This document shows, one piece after another, positions 21,209 to 21,392 of a DNA stretch of 21,392 nucleotides. The notes beneath the pieces are model-generated. The model did not search any database and had not been told where the DNA came from. It saw only the letters and a program-made list of their open reading frames with translations. The position numbers and the translations under genes are program-made. The stretch is from SIG587 sp045649505 (GTDB taxonomy: Bacteria; Bacillota; Clostridia; Oscillospirales; Acutalibacteraceae): NCBI GenBank assembly GCA_045649505.1, contig JAZRQA010000021.1:1-21392 (forward strand), given 5' to 3'. How positions within the stretch are numbered: the stretch's first letter is position 1; the number at the start of each line of letters is the position of its first letter.

Positions 21209-21254
21209 GAAGATAAAAACGATGGCAAATTTTTGCCATCGTTTTTATCTTCCT
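21207..21254. terminator. Perfect 23-bp palindromic bidirectional terminator
   Basis: Arms 21207-21229 and 21232-21254 are exact reverse complements with a 2-base loop and contain A and T runs on both sides. The left arm overlaps the last two bases of the hydrolase stop codon. It lies between convergent genes. Confidence 0.93.
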
Positions 21255-21262
21255 TATATAGC

Positions 21263-21392
21263 TTAAAGCTCGGATGTGCAGTGAGGACAGCGAGTAGCTT
21301 CAATAGAAATTTCGCTTTTGCAGAAGGGGCAGATTTTGGTTGTGGGAGCAGCAGGAGCCTCATCAGCATTCTTCTTTTTGCGTGAAATGCTT
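21263..21392 (-). CDS. 3' end of a gene with C-terminal zinc ribbon, probably mscL (partial)
   Basis: Only the last 42 codons are in the window; the 5' part lies beyond base 21392. The visible end reads KKKNADEAPAAPTTKICPF and continues with CPFC...CPHC, a four-cysteine zinc ribbon (two CPxC knuckles), then ends TSEL. Clostridial large-conductance mechanosensitive channels commonly carry just this tail (CPFCxSEI...TRCPHCTSEL) after an Ala/Pro linker, so MscL is the best guess. No channel segment is visible, and other membrane proteins can carry a similar ribbon. Confidence 0.6.
   Translation of the reverse strand, partial: SISRKKKNADEAPAAPTTKICPFCKSEISIEATRCPHCTSEL

Overview
The window looks like chromosome from an anaerobic, endospore-forming gut Clostridium relative, most likely Oscillospirales/Ruminococcaceae-like. 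The reasons are spoIIID behind a sigma-E-type promoter, an Oscillospirales-style S1-domain protein, GlnRS encoded beside an unusual GluRS, Mrp, DUF1015 and NrdR genes, a bile salt hydrolase, strong GGAGG ribosome sites and AT-rich intergenic DNA. The taxonomic placement is inferred from protein recall; no search was run.

Layout. Bases 1-141 hold one arm of a long inverted repeat. Bases 142-466 carry no gene but do carry DnaA-box-like sites. A tightly coupled minus-strand trio of small unnamed proteins follows (467-1334). Then come a plus-strand phosphodiesterase and ABC-F pair (1407-3793), spoIIID (minus), and a minus-strand operon nrdR-gltX-glnS-nif3 (8795 down to 4222) in which gltX and glnS overlap. 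Divergent from nrdR is an S1-domain RNA-binding protein, then a sugar isomerase-like protein and mrp. After these come DUF1015 (minus), a divergent FAD/Rieske oxidoreductase, a candidate independently transcribed structured RNA (about 14749-14462, minus), the Ser/Thr transporter SstT (minus) and galM (plus).

The right third (17395-20181) is the accessory part. It starts with tRNA-Ala (minus) and tRNA-Gln (plus). After tRNA-Gln comes a modular array of six short hairpins joined by a recurring TATATCATC linker, then a cassette with an AT-rich toxin-like/immunity-like gene pair bracketed by 37-bp direct repeats. Next are a lipoprotein, the second arm of the 141-bp inverted repeat (139/141 identical to the reverse complement of bases 1-141), several more hairpins, a bile salt hydrolase, and the 3' end of an MscL-like gene.

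The core genes serve translation (two aminoacyl-tRNA synthetases, two tRNAs, ABC-F, S1), dNTP supply control (NrdR), Fe-S assembly (Mrp) and sporulation (SpoIIID). The least explained content is the repeat-rich stretch 17.7-20.2 kb, the candidate ncRNA at 14.5-14.75 kb, and the unusual dyads at the spoIIID, tRNA-Ala, DUF1015 and FAD/Rieske control regions. I found no transposase, integrase, CRISPR array or rRNA.
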